Below are positions 8,309 through 18,257 of a DNA stretch of 64,000 bases, piece by piece (the first letter of the stretch is position 1; every line of letters starts with the position of its first letter). The stretch lies in contig DKML01000015.1 in the NCBI GenBank assembly GCA_002470515.1, positions 1-64,000 of the forward strand, in the 5' to 3' direction. Position numbers and translations under genes: made by a program. Under the pieces are notes generated by a model that did no database searches, had not been told where the DNA came from, and worked only from the letters and a program-made list of their open reading frames with translations. This DNA is from Proteobacteria bacterium UBA7415. GTDB lineage: Bacteria; Pseudomonadota; Gammaproteobacteria; Arenicellales; Arenicellaceae.

Positions 8309-9067
8309 CTATAAAGGATGAATAGTGTGACCGCCATCCATTACCAAGGCGTGCCCCGTCATGTAGTCACTGTGGCGGGACGCCATAAAGACGGCTACAC
8401 CCTCCATGTCTTCTACCGTGCCAACTCGGCCTAAACAGGCGCGGCGTAGAGAAGCGTCTTTAAAGGCCTGGCCTGTTCCTGCTGTTAGATCAGACTCAAC
8501 ATAGCCAGGTAGTAAGGCATTTGCCGATATACCCTTTCGACCGAGCTCAACAGCCAATGCGCGCACTAGGCCTACCACAGCAGCCTTGGTTGTGGAATAA
8601 GAAGCGTGATAGCCAGTTCCCATTTGAGCCGCAATTGAGGACGTTACCACTAACTTGCCGGGTGCTTTGCGTTCCAATAGGTGCGCAATGACAGGGCGAA
8701 AAGTGTTTACAACGCTGTTCACGTTTAAGTCAATTCCGCTATTCCAGGTAGCACTGTCTGTTTCGTGCAGAAAACCGGCTGGGCCACCGCCCCCTGCATT
8801 GGCAAAACAAGAATCAACTTTTCCATAATGAGCCAACGTTGCAGCAAAGGCATCGTTGACCTGTGATTCGTCAGTAACATCGCACACAAAAGCTTTTGCT
8901 TGGCCGCCAAGGCTGGTTAATTCAGCGACAGCCGCTGCGTTCTTTTCTTCGTTTCTAGCCCAAATCGCTATAGATGCACCTGATTTTACTAGGCCTCGAG
9001 CAAAAGCCAGACCTATACCGCCATTTCCGCCAGTGATCAGGGCGACATGCCCATCTAAATTAAACAT
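8309..9067 (-). CDS. Short-chain dehydrogenase/reductase (SDR)
   Basis: 252 residues, classical SDR length. Cofactor motif GGNGGIG near residue 14, NAG-type segment (CFANAGGGG), catalytic Ser in VTSSIAAQ and YSTTK (YxxxK), and the C-terminal GHALVMDGG. It oxidises an alcohol or reduces a ketone with NAD(P). It is the first gene of a minus-strand pair with the lipoprotein hydrolase, and diverges from the TonB receptor across an AT-rich 364-bp gap. The substrate cannot be read from sequence. Confidence 0.88.
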   Translation of the reverse strand: MFNLDGHVALITGGNGGIGLAFARGLVKSGASIAIWARNEEKNAAAVAELTSLGGQAKAFVCDVTDESQVNDAFAATLAHYGKVDSCFANAGGGGPAGFLHETDSATWNSGIDLNVNSVVNTFRPVIAHLLERKAPGKLVVTSSIAAQMGTGYHASYSTTKAAVVGLVRALAVELGRKGISANALLPGYVESDLTAGTGQAFKDASLRRACLGRVGTVEDMEGVAVFMASRHSDYMTGHALVMDGGHTIHPL

Positions 9068-9431
9068 TGTGATGCTCCTTTGAATTGGCTTTCGAGACCA
9101 TTGATTTATATTGACTATATGTATACTTAAATCGCATAAATTGCAATATTTATAACAATTTGGCTAATAAATACCTTATATAAACGTATTTAGACAATAT
9201 AATTCTTACTAATTTAACTGTAGTCATTAACCCGCCAGGAGCTATGCGATGTGGATTAAACACAGCTAAATGGTACTTTAAGGGAAGGTAAACACCAAGC
9301 CTGGTTGTGAAATAACATATTATTATATGAGTTATGCAATAAAAGATTGACTGTTTTCCTATCTTGCTTTATTTTATTGACAATAAGTTAAATTAAAAAG
9401 CACTACCTGAAAATAAACAAGAGGAAATCCC
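9068..9431. promoter_or_regulatory. Divergent AT-rich intergenic region between SDR and TonB receptor
   Basis: 364 bp with no ORF. A possible sigma70 promoter for the receptor is TTGACT (9347-9352), 17 bp, TATTTT (9370-9375). The receptor ATG is preceded by AAGAGG with good spacing. The other half presumably drives the SDR gene. No clear operator palindrome was found, though the TetR gene at 18.3 kb is a candidate regulator. Confidence 0.35.
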
Positions 9432-11804
9432 ATGTTTAAACTAATTTCACATCGCCGCTTCACAACGGCTTTAGCTATAGCGGCTACCAGCTTGGCAGCC
9501 GGTCTGCCGGTCGCGAGCCTTGCTCAGGAGCAGAGCTTGCAAATCGAAGAGATCATCGTTACTGCGCAAAAGCGCGAGCAATCTCTGCAGGATGTTCCGA
9601 TCTCTGTAACTGCGCTCGGCGCTGATGCTCTCAAGGCGTCAAGAATTGAGAACATCCTAGATTTGCAGTTCAATGCGCCCAACATGATGATCAATGCCAA
9701 CCGTAACTATACGATTCGAGGGGTAGGGACACAGGTTTACGGTGGCTCAAGAGACGCTGGTGTCGGCTACCTTGTCAATGGCGTATTCATCCAGGCTCCT
9801 GAGGAATCGACTGAAATGTATGACCTTGAACGTGTCGAGGTTTTGCGAGGCCCGCAGGGCACATTGATGGGTCGCAATACAACAGGTGGCGCAATAAATT
9901 TCATCACCGCTCGCGCGCATGACGAGTTTGAAGCCTCAGCTGAATTACAGGTTGAGGAAAATAACGGGTATCGCTTCAACGGAGTCGTCAACTTTCAGCT
10001 GAGCGACTCAATCTCGCAACGATTTGCGGTCAACACGGTAAAACGTGATGGTTATACTAAGAACCTTTTCACTGGCAACGACATTGACGGTCGCGACCAG
10101 CAGGCGATCCGTTCCAGTACACACTTCGAGTTCAGCGATGCAACGTCGGCCGACCTCGTGCTCGATTATTACACCGAAGACAGTAACCGGAATTTTTCAC
10201 CCAAAGCACTCTGCCTGCCAGACTCGACGTATGTCTGCTCGCCGGATGCAAGAGCGACGGACTTCCCAGAGGTCAATTACGCAATTACTAACTTGTTCCT
10301 TAATAACGCAGCTGTCGTAGCCGATAAGTTCATCGAGAATCCATCGAGCCTTCGCGAGGTCTTCATGGATACTGAACCCACACATAATGGTGATCAGTTA
10401 ATTGCTACATTCGAATTGAATCATGACTTTGGCAACCACACTTTTACATCTGTGACGGGGTACCAAGAGCGAACACGGGATACACTCCGTGATTTTGACC
10501 TGGGCGCTGCCCCGAACGCGTTTATTCCTGGCGACTACGCAAATGTCTTCGGTGTACCATTTACCATAGGCGACGACGGCAACGGCAATGGTGTTTTGAC
10601 CTACTTAGAAGGTGGGGAGACAATTACGTCGACATCATTCAAGACATCGCAGACTTCTCATCAAGAACCCGATCAGTGGAGTCAGGAGTTTCGCCTTACG
10701 TCGGATCGTGATGGCAATTTGAATTACGTCCTCGGCGTTTACTACCTTGATGCAACCTGGGCCGCTGATGTGTTTACTTATCTTCCTTCAGGCCGTACTG
10801 CGGGCGGCGTTGCTGGCGACACCGTCGGCTACACAGAATCGCTCGCCTTTTTCGGCGAAATGTATTGGGATGTCACTGACACGCTGGAGATCACAGCAGG
10901 CCTGCGTAGCTCGGACGAAGACAAGTCTATCAGCTCAGGCAGTTGGTTCTATAGCGCACCTCCGCCCAAGGAGAGTTATTGCGAAGCTGAAGAAAGCTTT
11001 TCAGAAACTACTGGCCGTTTTGTCGCTAACTGGAGTCCAGAGTTGAGTGCTGGTTCGGATTCAAGTTTTTATGCGTCTTATTCCACGGGTTACAAGGCAG
11101 GTGGTTTCAATCCGGGCAACGGCTGCAAAAACGGACTCTTATCCGAGAAAGTTCGATCGGTCGAGATAGGCACCAAGAACGTCCTATTCGACAATCGACT
11201 CCAGTTGAATGCTGCCGTTTTTGACTACAGCTACGACAACCTCACTTTGGGTGCGATCGTAGGCGGTCTCGCGAGAAACACGAACATACCAAAATCGTCA
11301 GTTTCCGGAGCCGAGTTGGAACTAGTATACCTCCCCAATGACAAGTGGCGCCTTGAAACAGCTGTCGGTTTTCTTAGTACAGAAATAGACAGCGAGTTCC
11401 TCACGGATGATGCGTCACGAAACTTCGAGACATTCAATCTTAAAGGCCACGAATTGCCGAACTCGCCTGACACGACAATCAAAGTAGCAGCTCAATACAA
11501 TACTGAATTTGGCAACGGTTGGTGGGTAACGCCCCGCATTGACTACTACTGGCAGGATGAGTTTTATACTCGCGAATATAATACCGGCGCGGACACCGTG
11601 GACGCTTGGTCGCAACTTGATCTTACAATATCGTTTCGTAAAGATGGTTCTCCTTGGGACGTAACATTGTTTGTCAAAAACATTCAAGATGAGGACAGCA
11701 TTACACACGTTGAAACTAATTCCGATTTGGTAGGTGGTTTCAAAAGTATCTTCCTGTTGGATCCACGAACCATAGGTTTGTCGGCTAGATATACTTTTAA
11801 CTGA
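9432..11804 (+). CDS. TonB-dependent outer-membrane receptor
   Basis: 790 residues. A signal peptide (about 1-31) is followed by a TonB box region IEEIIVTAQKREQSLQDVPI, a plug domain (about 50-165, with RVEVLRGPQGTLMGRNTTGG) and a 22-stranded-type barrel to the C-terminal SARYTFN. Receptors of this type import scarce or bulky substrates across the outer membrane using TonB energy. Next to oxidative and hydrolytic enzymes, it probably imports the compound that they degrade. The upstream AAGAGGAAATCCC gives a good ribosome site. A strong terminator-like hairpin follows. Confidence 0.93.
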   Translation: MFKLISHRRFTTALAIAATSLAAGLPVASLAQEQSLQIEEIIVTAQKREQSLQDVPISVTALGADALKASRIENILDLQFNAPNMMINANRNYTIRGVGTQVYGGSRDAGVGYLVNGVFIQAPEESTEMYDLERVEVLRGPQGTLMGRNTTGGAINFITARAHDEFEASAELQVEENNGYRFNGVVNFQLSDSISQRFAVNTVKRDGYTKNLFTGNDIDGRDQQAIRSSTHFEFSDATSADLVLDYYTEDSNRNFSPKALCLPDSTYVCSPDARATDFPEVNYAITNLFLNNAAVVADKFIENPSSLREVFMDTEPTHNGDQLIATFELNHDFGNHTFTSVTGYQERTRDTLRDFDLGAAPNAFIPGDYANVFGVPFTIGDDGNGNGVLTYLEGGETITSTSFKTSQTSHQEPDQWSQEFRLTSDRDGNLNYVLGVYYLDATWAADVFTYLPSGRTAGGVAGDTVGYTESLAFFGEMYWDVTDTLEITAGLRSSDEDKSISSGSWFYSAPPPKESYCEAEESFSETTGRFVANWSPELSAGSDSSFYASYSTGYKAGGFNPGNGCKNGLLSEKVRSVEIGTKNVLFDNRLQLNAAVFDYSYDNLTLGAIVGGLARNTNIPKSSVSGAELELVYLPNDKWRLETAVGFLSTEIDSEFLTDDASRNFETFNLKGHELPNSPDTTIKVAAQYNTEFGNGWWVTPRIDYYWQDEFYTREYNTGADTVDAWSQLDLTISFRKDGSPWDVTLFVKNIQDEDSITHVETNSDLVGGFKSIFLLDPRTIGLSARYTFN

Positions 11805-11820
11805 GTAATATCTCTGTGAG

Positions 11821-11875
11821 AATAACTGGCTAGCATGGAAATTTAAGAATTTCTGTGAAAGCCAGTTATTTTTTC
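11821..11875 (+). terminator. Hairpin terminator after the TonB receptor
   Basis: AATAACTGGCT (11821-11831) pairs perfectly with AGCCAGTTATT (11860-11870), followed by TTTTT. The 28-nt loop holds a smaller hairpin (GAAATT/AATTTC). It lies 17 bp after the receptor stop. Confidence 0.7.
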
Positions 11876-12058
11876 GTTGCACTATTGAATGAAAAAGCGG
11901 CTCCAGATGTTTTTCTCGATGGAGATTGAAACAAAAGTCTATTGAGAATGCATCGCCAATGTTTTAGCCGCTTTCTTAGACCCGACAAACTATTTTTGTA
12001 GCAGAAGGCTTTAATTAGTAATTTATAATACGCATGACGCATACTCCCGAGTTTACCT

Positions 12059-13918
12059 ATGTCGATGAAAACTAGTGTTATTGTCTTTTGTTTGGGGTTG
12101 TTTACGAGCCTCTGTATGGCGAATGACAAGGTGAAATCGAATGCAGAAGACGCAGGAATTCAAAACGGTAAAAAGCTGTTTGAAGCAAACTGCCTAGCCT
12201 GTCATGCGGGTGCCATGCCGGAAGCTCCCAAAATCGAAGCCTTGAATCTTTATTCCCCAGAACGGATTTACCATGCACTCAACTCAGGAATCATGAGTAC
12301 GTCAGCCCTGATGTTGTCAAATCAGGACATTCGTCAGGTTGCTTATTATCTAACGGGAAAACAGGTAGAGGACAATAAGAAGCAACGAGAACAGTTTTTA
12401 TGTAAGGCAGGTCCGCAGGCAGCCAAACCAGGCACACAGGCCAGGTGGACAGGTTGGGGTGGTGCGCAAGGGAACCAACGCTTTCAAGCACAAGAAACGA
12501 TCCTCAACCCAGATAACGTTAATGGTCTGAAGCTCAAATGGGCATTCGGTTTTCCAGAGACTACACGAGTAAGATCGCAGCCTACAGTAACGGCTTCGTT
12601 TGTTTATATCGGCAGCCAGGAAGGCACGGTCTATGCGCTGGACGCAGATACCGGTTGTATTCATTGGACATTTGATGCCGGCACGGAGGTTCGTGGCGCC
12701 ATAAAGTTACATGCTCATCCCACCGACGGCAGGTCAATTCTGGTGTTTGGTGATACCAAGGCAAATGCTTATTCGCTTGATGCAAGCACAGGGCAGATGC
12801 TGTGGAAAACCAAAGTTCACGAACACATCCTCGCCACGGTAACCGGTTCGGTTAACGCTGACCAAGATAAAGTCTATGTGCCCGTCTCTTCATCTGAAGT
12901 GGTGCCCGCTGGTCGCTCTGAATATGAATGCTGTACGTTCAGGGGTTCACTGGTCGCACTTAATTTAATCGACGGCAGCATAGCTTGGCAAACCTATACC
13001 ACGCCAGAACCGATTGCCACCGGCAAAAACTCAGCCGGCGCTAATAATTTTGGACCGTCCGGTGCACCTATATGGTCGAGTCCAATGCTGGATAGTAAGC
13101 GAAACCTCATTATTGCCACCACCGGACAGAACTATTCCTCGCCCGCCACTGGCACCAGCGATGCGGTAATTGCGATGGACACGGATACTGGAAAAGTGCG
13201 TTGGGTAACCCAGGTTTGGGAGAACGATGCCTGGAACGGCGGGTGTTCACGAAAAACAGCAAATTGCCCGAAAGAAGATGGCCCTGATTTTGATATTGGC
13301 ACTGGTGTTATTCTCATCGACACTGCTCACGATAAGCAATTGTTATTGGTTGGCCAGAAGTCGGGTTTGGTATTCGCACTCGACCCAGATCAAAACGGCA
13401 AAATTCTCTGGCAAAAGCGTGTTGGCAGCGGTGGCACCATGGGCGGCGTACATTGGGGTATGAGCAGTGATGGTGATCGCCTGTATGTTGGCGTGTCTGA
13501 TTTACCCACTAGGAACCCTTACACAAAAGGTGAGCCCAAGCCCGGCTTGAACGCATTAGATCCAGCGACTGGTGAACTTTTATGGCACCTGCCAATGCCA
13601 AATGACTGCCCAGCCGAGACAAAGTTTAGATGTTACCCCGGTATTTCAGCGGCGGTCAGCAGTAGCCCAGGCTTAGTGTTTGCTGGTGGGATGGATGGCA
13701 TGCTCAGAGCAGTTGATGCTAATAATGGCGAAGTTCTGTGGGAGCAAAATACTTACCAGCCTTACACCACCGTGAATGGCGTAGACGGCAAGGGTGGTTC
13801 TATTGAAGCAGATGGCCCAGTCATCGCTAACGGGCAAGTGTATATCACCTCTGGCTATGACAAGTGGGCTGAAATGCCGGGCAATGTGTTGCTGGTATTT
13901 GCATTGCCCGAAGAATGA
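12059..13918 (+). CDS. Cytochrome c / PQQ-type quinoprotein dehydrogenase
   Basis: 619 residues. A signal peptide (MSMKTSVIVFCLGLFTSLCM) is followed by a cytochrome c domain with CLACH at 45-49 (heme c), then a PQQ-binding-like beta-propeller with repeated tryptophan-docking blades (VYALDADTGCIHW, YSLDASTGQMLW, ALDPATGELLW, RAVDANNGEVLW). Adjacent cysteines (about 291-292, YECCTF) recall the vicinal pair of quinoprotein alcohol dehydrogenases. The domain order, cytochrome first, resembles cytochrome-type polyvinyl alcohol dehydrogenases. A periplasmic alcohol oxidation passing electrons to heme is likely. The substrate is uncertain. Start at 12059 or 12065 are equally plausible. Confidence 0.82.
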   Translation: MSMKTSVIVFCLGLFTSLCMANDKVKSNAEDAGIQNGKKLFEANCLACHAGAMPEAPKIEALNLYSPERIYHALNSGIMSTSALMLSNQDIRQVAYYLTGKQVEDNKKQREQFLCKAGPQAAKPGTQARWTGWGGAQGNQRFQAQETILNPDNVNGLKLKWAFGFPETTRVRSQPTVTASFVYIGSQEGTVYALDADTGCIHWTFDAGTEVRGAIKLHAHPTDGRSILVFGDTKANAYSLDASTGQMLWKTKVHEHILATVTGSVNADQDKVYVPVSSSEVVPAGRSEYECCTFRGSLVALNLIDGSIAWQTYTTPEPIATGKNSAGANNFGPSGAPIWSSPMLDSKRNLIIATTGQNYSSPATGTSDAVIAMDTDTGKVRWVTQVWENDAWNGGCSRKTANCPKEDGPDFDIGTGVILIDTAHDKQLLLVGQKSGLVFALDPDQNGKILWQKRVGSGGTMGGVHWGMSSDGDRLYVGVSDLPTRNPYTKGEPKPGLNALDPATGELLWHLPMPNDCPAETKFRCYPGISAAVSSSPGLVFAGGMDGMLRAVDANNGEVLWEQNTYQPYTTVNGVDGKGGSIEADGPVIANGQVYITSGYDKWAEMPGNVLLVFALPEE

Positions 13919-13965
13919 GCCTGCAACTCTTAAACCCATCACGCTCGTTTTTGACGGAGTTATAA

Positions 13966-15045
13966 ATGCAAAATTTTACCAAGCTTTTATCCCTAATAGC
14001 GTCACTTTCTTTCTGTTGGCAGGCCGATGCTATTGAAGTGAACAAGGCCGCAAATATTCGAGATACGACCACCAGCATCATAGGGGTGAATCATATTGCT
14101 TTGTCAGTGAAAAATCTTGACGAAGTTTTGGCATTTTACCGGGAGGCAACTGATTTCGAATTGATACGCAGAGAAAAGGTTTCAAAGAACAAAGATGCCG
14201 ATACTCTGTTTGGCCACACTGATATTGCCTATGAAGTGGCGGTGCTGAAGGCGCCCAATATGTTGTTTGAGTTGACTGAATTCAAAAACAATAAAGATGC
14301 CCCGATAAACCGGATGCCGGCCCAAGGCCCCGGGATGACACACACATGTTTTCAGTCTCCGTCTGAAGACCCAGGCTGGGACAAGTTTATCAAGGCCGGT
14401 GCTGAACCACTCTCTCGCGGCGGCCAACCCATTGATCTTGGTGGCTACGGCGTGACCTATGGTTACGCGTACGACCCGGAAGGCAATATGATGGAACTTG
14501 AGCAGTTGGATGGAACTGTGCTTTCCCGTACAGGATATGACAAGACCTGGAAAGATCTGGGCGAAGTCATGTGGATGTCGCAGGTGGCTCTGGCAACTCA
14601 TGACATAGAAAGGTTGATGGCCTTTTATCAAAAGGTGCTTGAAATTCAACCCTATCGGGTTGCAGAAGTCGCGGACAATCTTAAATTGGATGAAATTGCG
14701 GACATCGATGATATGCATATCCTGGGTGGCTGGTTCAGACTGAACGAGACTTCCAAGGTGATGGAGTTCTGGCAATACATTAGTCCTAAAACACAGCAAT
14801 TCAATGGTGAGCGTGATGTAACTGCGCTAGGTTATTCCTTCTCGCTGGAAGTGAGCGACATTCAGAAAGAATACCAACGCTTGTCCTCATTAGGCCTGGA
14901 GTTTGTCAGCGAACCCGTCAAACTTGGAGATTTTTGGCAGGCTTATACGCGAGATCTAGACGGCAATGTTTTCTCCTTGCGGCAAACTGTTGATGTTGAT
15001 TCCAAGTACTCTGTACGAAAGATGGATATTAGCAAGCTGGAGTAA
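13966..15045 (+). CDS. Secreted two-domain VOC (glyoxalase/extradiol-fold) protein
   Basis: 359 residues with a signal peptide (about 1-23, ending ADA). Two VOC modules follow: domain 1 (about 40-180, NHIALSVKNLDEVLAFYREA ... EGNMMELEQLDG) and domain 2 (about 200-345, QVALATHDIERLMAFYQKVL ... DLDGNVFSLRQ). The His and Glu/Asp metal-ligand positions look kept. VOC enzymes include ring-cleaving dioxygenases, glyoxalases and isomerases; periplasmic export is unusual. It lies 47 bp after the quinoprotein gene, so co-transcription is probable. A broken copy of its second domain lies at 17.9 kb. Confidence 0.72.
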   Translation: MQNFTKLLSLIASLSFCWQADAIEVNKAANIRDTTTSIIGVNHIALSVKNLDEVLAFYREATDFELIRREKVSKNKDADTLFGHTDIAYEVAVLKAPNMLFELTEFKNNKDAPINRMPAQGPGMTHTCFQSPSEDPGWDKFIKAGAEPLSRGGQPIDLGGYGVTYGYAYDPEGNMMELEQLDGTVLSRTGYDKTWKDLGEVMWMSQVALATHDIERLMAFYQKVLEIQPYRVAEVADNLKLDEIADIDDMHILGGWFRLNETSKVMEFWQYISPKTQQFNGERDVTALGYSFSLEVSDIQKEYQRLSSLGLEFVSEPVKLGDFWQAYTRDLDGNVFSLRQTVDVDSKYSVRKMDISKLE

Positions 15046-15212
15046 TATTGACCCCCATGAGAGTTCAATTAGTTTTACAGAACCCCGTGTCAAAACTAAA
15101 TTATATTGGATTCGACACCCGATAAATAATTAGCATGAGGTATGCCTATTATATGTTCCGCGGCCACTTGCAAAGCCCTAAGCCTGAAACTCCTTGAACG
15201 GTGCCCCATAGG

Positions 15213-16328
15213 ATGAACAATCTATTAAACGACGATCAGCTCATCGAGCGAATCTTAGAACACGTCGACAATAAGACTACTGACATGGGTTCTGAGGTTT
15301 GGCGTGAGCCTACAACAAATTATTTGAATCAGGCTCGTTTTGATGCCGAAGTTGCGTTGATAAAGCGATCACCGGTTCCGTTTTGTCCGTCCTCAATGCT
15401 TGCCGACAAAGGAAGTTATGTAGCGAGAAAAGCCGTTGGAACGCCGATATTGGTGGTACGAGGTATGGATGGTGAAATCCGAGCTTTTATTAACGGATGC
15501 CGACACAGAGGCATGCCTGTGGCCAGTGGGTCTGGTTGTGCACGGGCGTTTGTTTGTCCTTACCACGCGTGGTCATATTCGTTGGATGGCAAGCTTAAGA
15601 ACATTGCAGGCAGTCATGGATTTCCAGGAGTGGACCCGAACGAATACGGTCTCCTTCAGGTTAGCGTGAAGGAAAAGGGTGGTTTAGTCTACGTTAACCA
15701 AGAGGCCGATATCGAAGAGGTTGATTTAGAGGGGTATCCAGACTTCTTCAGTCACAACCAAGAGTATTTCGAGCAAGAGTCTCTGATCGATCAAACTAAT
15801 TGGAAATTGATTGCCGAAACAACCATGGAGGGCTATCACATCAAGGGGTTACATAAAAATTCCTTTTATCCCTACGGTTTGGATAACACTAATGTCGTTG
15901 AGAGTTTTGGGCCAAACTCGCGCGTCGTTTTTCCATTCAGGCGAATTAACGACCTGAGAGAAATTGAACCTGAAGAACGCAATATAGTTGGATTGGTTAC
16001 TTCGGTATATAACCTTTTCCCAAATACGGTGGTCTCGATTTTATCGAAACATTCAACGCTAACCATATTTGAACCCATTGCACCAGACCAAACTGAAATT
16101 CTGATTTATAGAGTCACGAATCAACTAAATGACGGTTCAACGGTCAACAAAGAAGATGCAAAGTACGATGCAGATTTTGTCAAAGGAGCAGGCTTAGATG
16201 AAGACCGAGAAGCGGCTGTGAAAATCCAGGAAACGATAAACGCGGGTAGAAACACTCATCTAACTTTCGGTCTATTCGAAAAGGCGATTGTCCATTTTCA
16301 TCAAAACCTGGAAAAGCGATTAAGCTAA
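15213..16328 (+). CDS. Rieske-type ring-hydroxylating oxygenase, alpha subunit
   Basis: 371 residues from the ATG at 15213 (GGTG 9 nt upstream); a GTG at 15201 is an alternative. The Rieske [2Fe-2S] motif is CRHR ... CPYH (Cys100/His102, Cys119/His122 in the GTG numbering). The mononuclear iron site is EGYHIKGLH (His213, His218). The family uses O2 and a reductase to hydroxylate or demethylate aromatic and other ring compounds. No ferredoxin, reductase or beta subunit gene is adjacent, so electron supply must come from elsewhere. It is somewhat short for the family (usually 400-450) and the C-terminal region is compact. Confidence 0.85.
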   Translation: MNNLLNDDQLIERILEHVDNKTTDMGSEVWREPTTNYLNQARFDAEVALIKRSPVPFCPSSMLADKGSYVARKAVGTPILVVRGMDGEIRAFINGCRHRGMPVASGSGCARAFVCPYHAWSYSLDGKLKNIAGSHGFPGVDPNEYGLLQVSVKEKGGLVYVNQEADIEEVDLEGYPDFFSHNQEYFEQESLIDQTNWKLIAETTMEGYHIKGLHKNSFYPYGLDNTNVVESFGPNSRVVFPFRRINDLREIEPEERNIVGLVTSVYNLFPNTVVSILSKHSTLTIFEPIAPDQTEILIYRVTNQLNDGSTVNKEDAKYDADFVKGAGLDEDREAAVKIQETINAGRNTHLTFGLFEKAIVHFHQNLEKRLS

Positions 16329-16456
16329 TGGCTCTATGACAATTCCGTCAGGCCGCGCCGATTTGATATATGCCCTAAATGATTTCGTAATACTAAGGCG
16401 CTCATGCCTATATAAACTATTCAACCAAGCCTTCGCTTTTGGAAACTAGATCAACA

Positions 16457-17809
16457 ATGAAACATATTAAGCTCACGTTAAATTTAGTTCTCACCATTGC
16501 AGTCTTTGCAATCAGTAGCATTGCATGTAGTAAAGACACCACCCACTTCGCTTCATTTCCTGATTTTGATAGTAAGTCGCCTAAACCAGATTTTAATCCC
16601 GAAAAATTGGCGGCGCTTGAAGATCGTATGCGCAAATTTGTGGTTGATGGAGACACCATGGGTATCGCCACTCTTCTCGTGCACGACGGAAAAGTCGCCA
16701 GTTATGCTCAGGCTGGTGTGCGCGACATTGTGAAGGGCAAACCTATTACTCAAGATACTATTTATCGAATTTACTCCATGAGCAAACCAATAACCGGTGT
16801 GGCGATGATGATGCTCTATGAGCAAGGTGAGTTTTCGCTAGACGACCCCGTGTCAAAATTCATCCCAGAATTCGAAGGCCTTGAGGTTGTTAAGAGTTAT
16901 GAGAAAGACGGGAGCTTCGATTTAGAGCCGCTTGAACGCCAACCAACCATGCGAGAGTTAATGAGCCATAACGCGGGCTTTGCCTACGGCATCTCTGGCA
17001 TGGACCCTTCAAATGTCGAGTTTAGGAAGCAAGGTGTTCTAGGCTCACCTGATCTGCAAACCCTTATCGATAAAGTCGCAACTATTCCGCTAATTCATCA
17101 GCCCGGCACCGATTGGGAATATTCGATCTCTGTTGATATTCAAGGCGCGATTATTGAACGAATTACGGGCATGACCCTGGGCGAATACCTCGATAAGAAA
17201 TTGTTTACTCCTCTCGGAATGTCAGACACCGCTTTCTACGTGGCTGCTGACAAGGCAGATCGCCTTGCCGATATGTTTGCCTACCACCCCGTTACTCAAA
17301 ACTTTCAAAGAATGCCGTTCAGTGAACCAGACTACAATTTATTGGGCGATATTTCGTACAGCAAAGAAACTCGCGGTATGGAGTCTGGGGGTGGAGGGCT
17401 TGTCTCAACCATGGCAGATTACGCTCGTTTCTGTCAAATGTTGATCAATGGGGGAGAATTTAACGGTACTCGAATACTGAGCGAAAAGAGCATCAAACTG
17501 ATGAGCACCAACGTGCTGACCGAGGGTCAAAAAGTAAACATCGCTGGCAACCTAACAGAGTCAGGCTCTGACCGGCTTGGGTTTGGTTTAAACTTCGGCA
17601 TCATTCTGGGCGCGGAGTTTAGTAAATCGAACTATGGCGATGGTAACTATTTCTGGGGAGGCGCTGCCGGTACCTGGTTTTGGGTTGATCCAGCTAATGA
17701 CCTCTTTTTCATCGGGATGATCCAGCGCTTTCCTAAGAGTCCACCAAGTGTCAATCCTGATTTTCGAGGTGTGTCTCAGAAGTTTGTCTACGATTCGTTG
17801 GCGAACTAA
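16457..17809 (+). CDS. Class C beta-lactamase-family serine hydrolase (lipoprotein)
   Basis: 450 residues from the ATG at 16457; the longer frame begins at TTG 16439 and is less likely. An N-terminal lipoprotein signal (LVLTIAVFAISSIAC) is followed by the beta-lactamase/DD-peptidase fold with SMSK as the SxxK active site (IYRIYSMSKPITG), WEYSISVDI in the Y-x-S/N region, and a late GGGGLVSTMADYARF. Proteins of this family are often esterases (EstB type) rather than true beta-lactamases. In this block an esterase or lactonase role in substrate degradation is more likely than antibiotic resistance; that is inference. Confidence 0.83.
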   Translation: MKHIKLTLNLVLTIAVFAISSIACSKDTTHFASFPDFDSKSPKPDFNPEKLAALEDRMRKFVVDGDTMGIATLLVHDGKVASYAQAGVRDIVKGKPITQDTIYRIYSMSKPITGVAMMMLYEQGEFSLDDPVSKFIPEFEGLEVVKSYEKDGSFDLEPLERQPTMRELMSHNAGFAYGISGMDPSNVEFRKQGVLGSPDLQTLIDKVATIPLIHQPGTDWEYSISVDIQGAIIERITGMTLGEYLDKKLFTPLGMSDTAFYVAADKADRLADMFAYHPVTQNFQRMPFSEPDYNLLGDISYSKETRGMESGGGGLVSTMADYARFCQMLINGGEFNGTRILSEKSIKLMSTNVLTEGQKVNIAGNLTESGSDRLGFGLNFGIILGAEFSKSNYGDGNYFWGGAAGTWFWVDPANDLFFIGMIQRFPKSPPSVNPDFRGVSQKFVYDSLAN

Positions 17810-17910
17810 TTTTTAGGTCATTCACAGACATATTTTATATGGATACGATACTCGTGATCATCCAAACATAGTGAAGATTACATAAACAGCTGAAACGAGA
17901 AACTATTCAC

Positions 17911-18257
17911 ATGAGCCAGCAAAGCGCTTAATGCAATATTAAGAGAGTGTGCTGGGCTTTAAACCCTTTCGCTTAGCTAATATTTCGGGCAAACCAAAGT
18001 TCGATAAAACTGAAGATATTGATGATGTGAAAATGCTGGGCGGATGGTTCAAGATGGATCAGGCCTCCAAACTGATGGAGTCTTGGCAATCTGTCAATCC
18101 TGTTACAGCCGAATTTAAAAGCGAACGCGACGCCACCACTATGGGCTATTCGGTGCCCTTCGCAAGATGGATGACGCACCTTGAAGTAAACCTTCTCCTA
18201 GATAAGAGCTCTGCCTTGCCATTAGATGGCCACCGCAACAGGCGGGGCGACCTATGA
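17911..18257 (+). pseudogene. Broken copy of VOC second domain
   Basis: The frame reads AKRLMQY, then a TAA at 17940-17942, then ESVLGFKPFRL, and continues with DIDDVKMLGGWFKMDQ and SERDATTMGYS. This parallels the second domain of the protein at 13966-15045 (ERLMAFYQKVLEI, DIDDMHILGGWFRLNE, GERDVTALGYS). Similarity fades after about 18160. The in-frame stop, lack of a first domain and lack of a ribosome site make it a pseudogene, from a diverged paralogue rather than a recent copy. Confidence 0.75.

Noticed and set aside
11866..12129. 87-codon minus-strand ORF
   Set aside because: Lies over the terminator and quinoprotein start; no support.
14182..14799. 205-codon minus-strand ORF
   Set aside because: Antisense shadow of the VOC gene; no family, no ribosome site.
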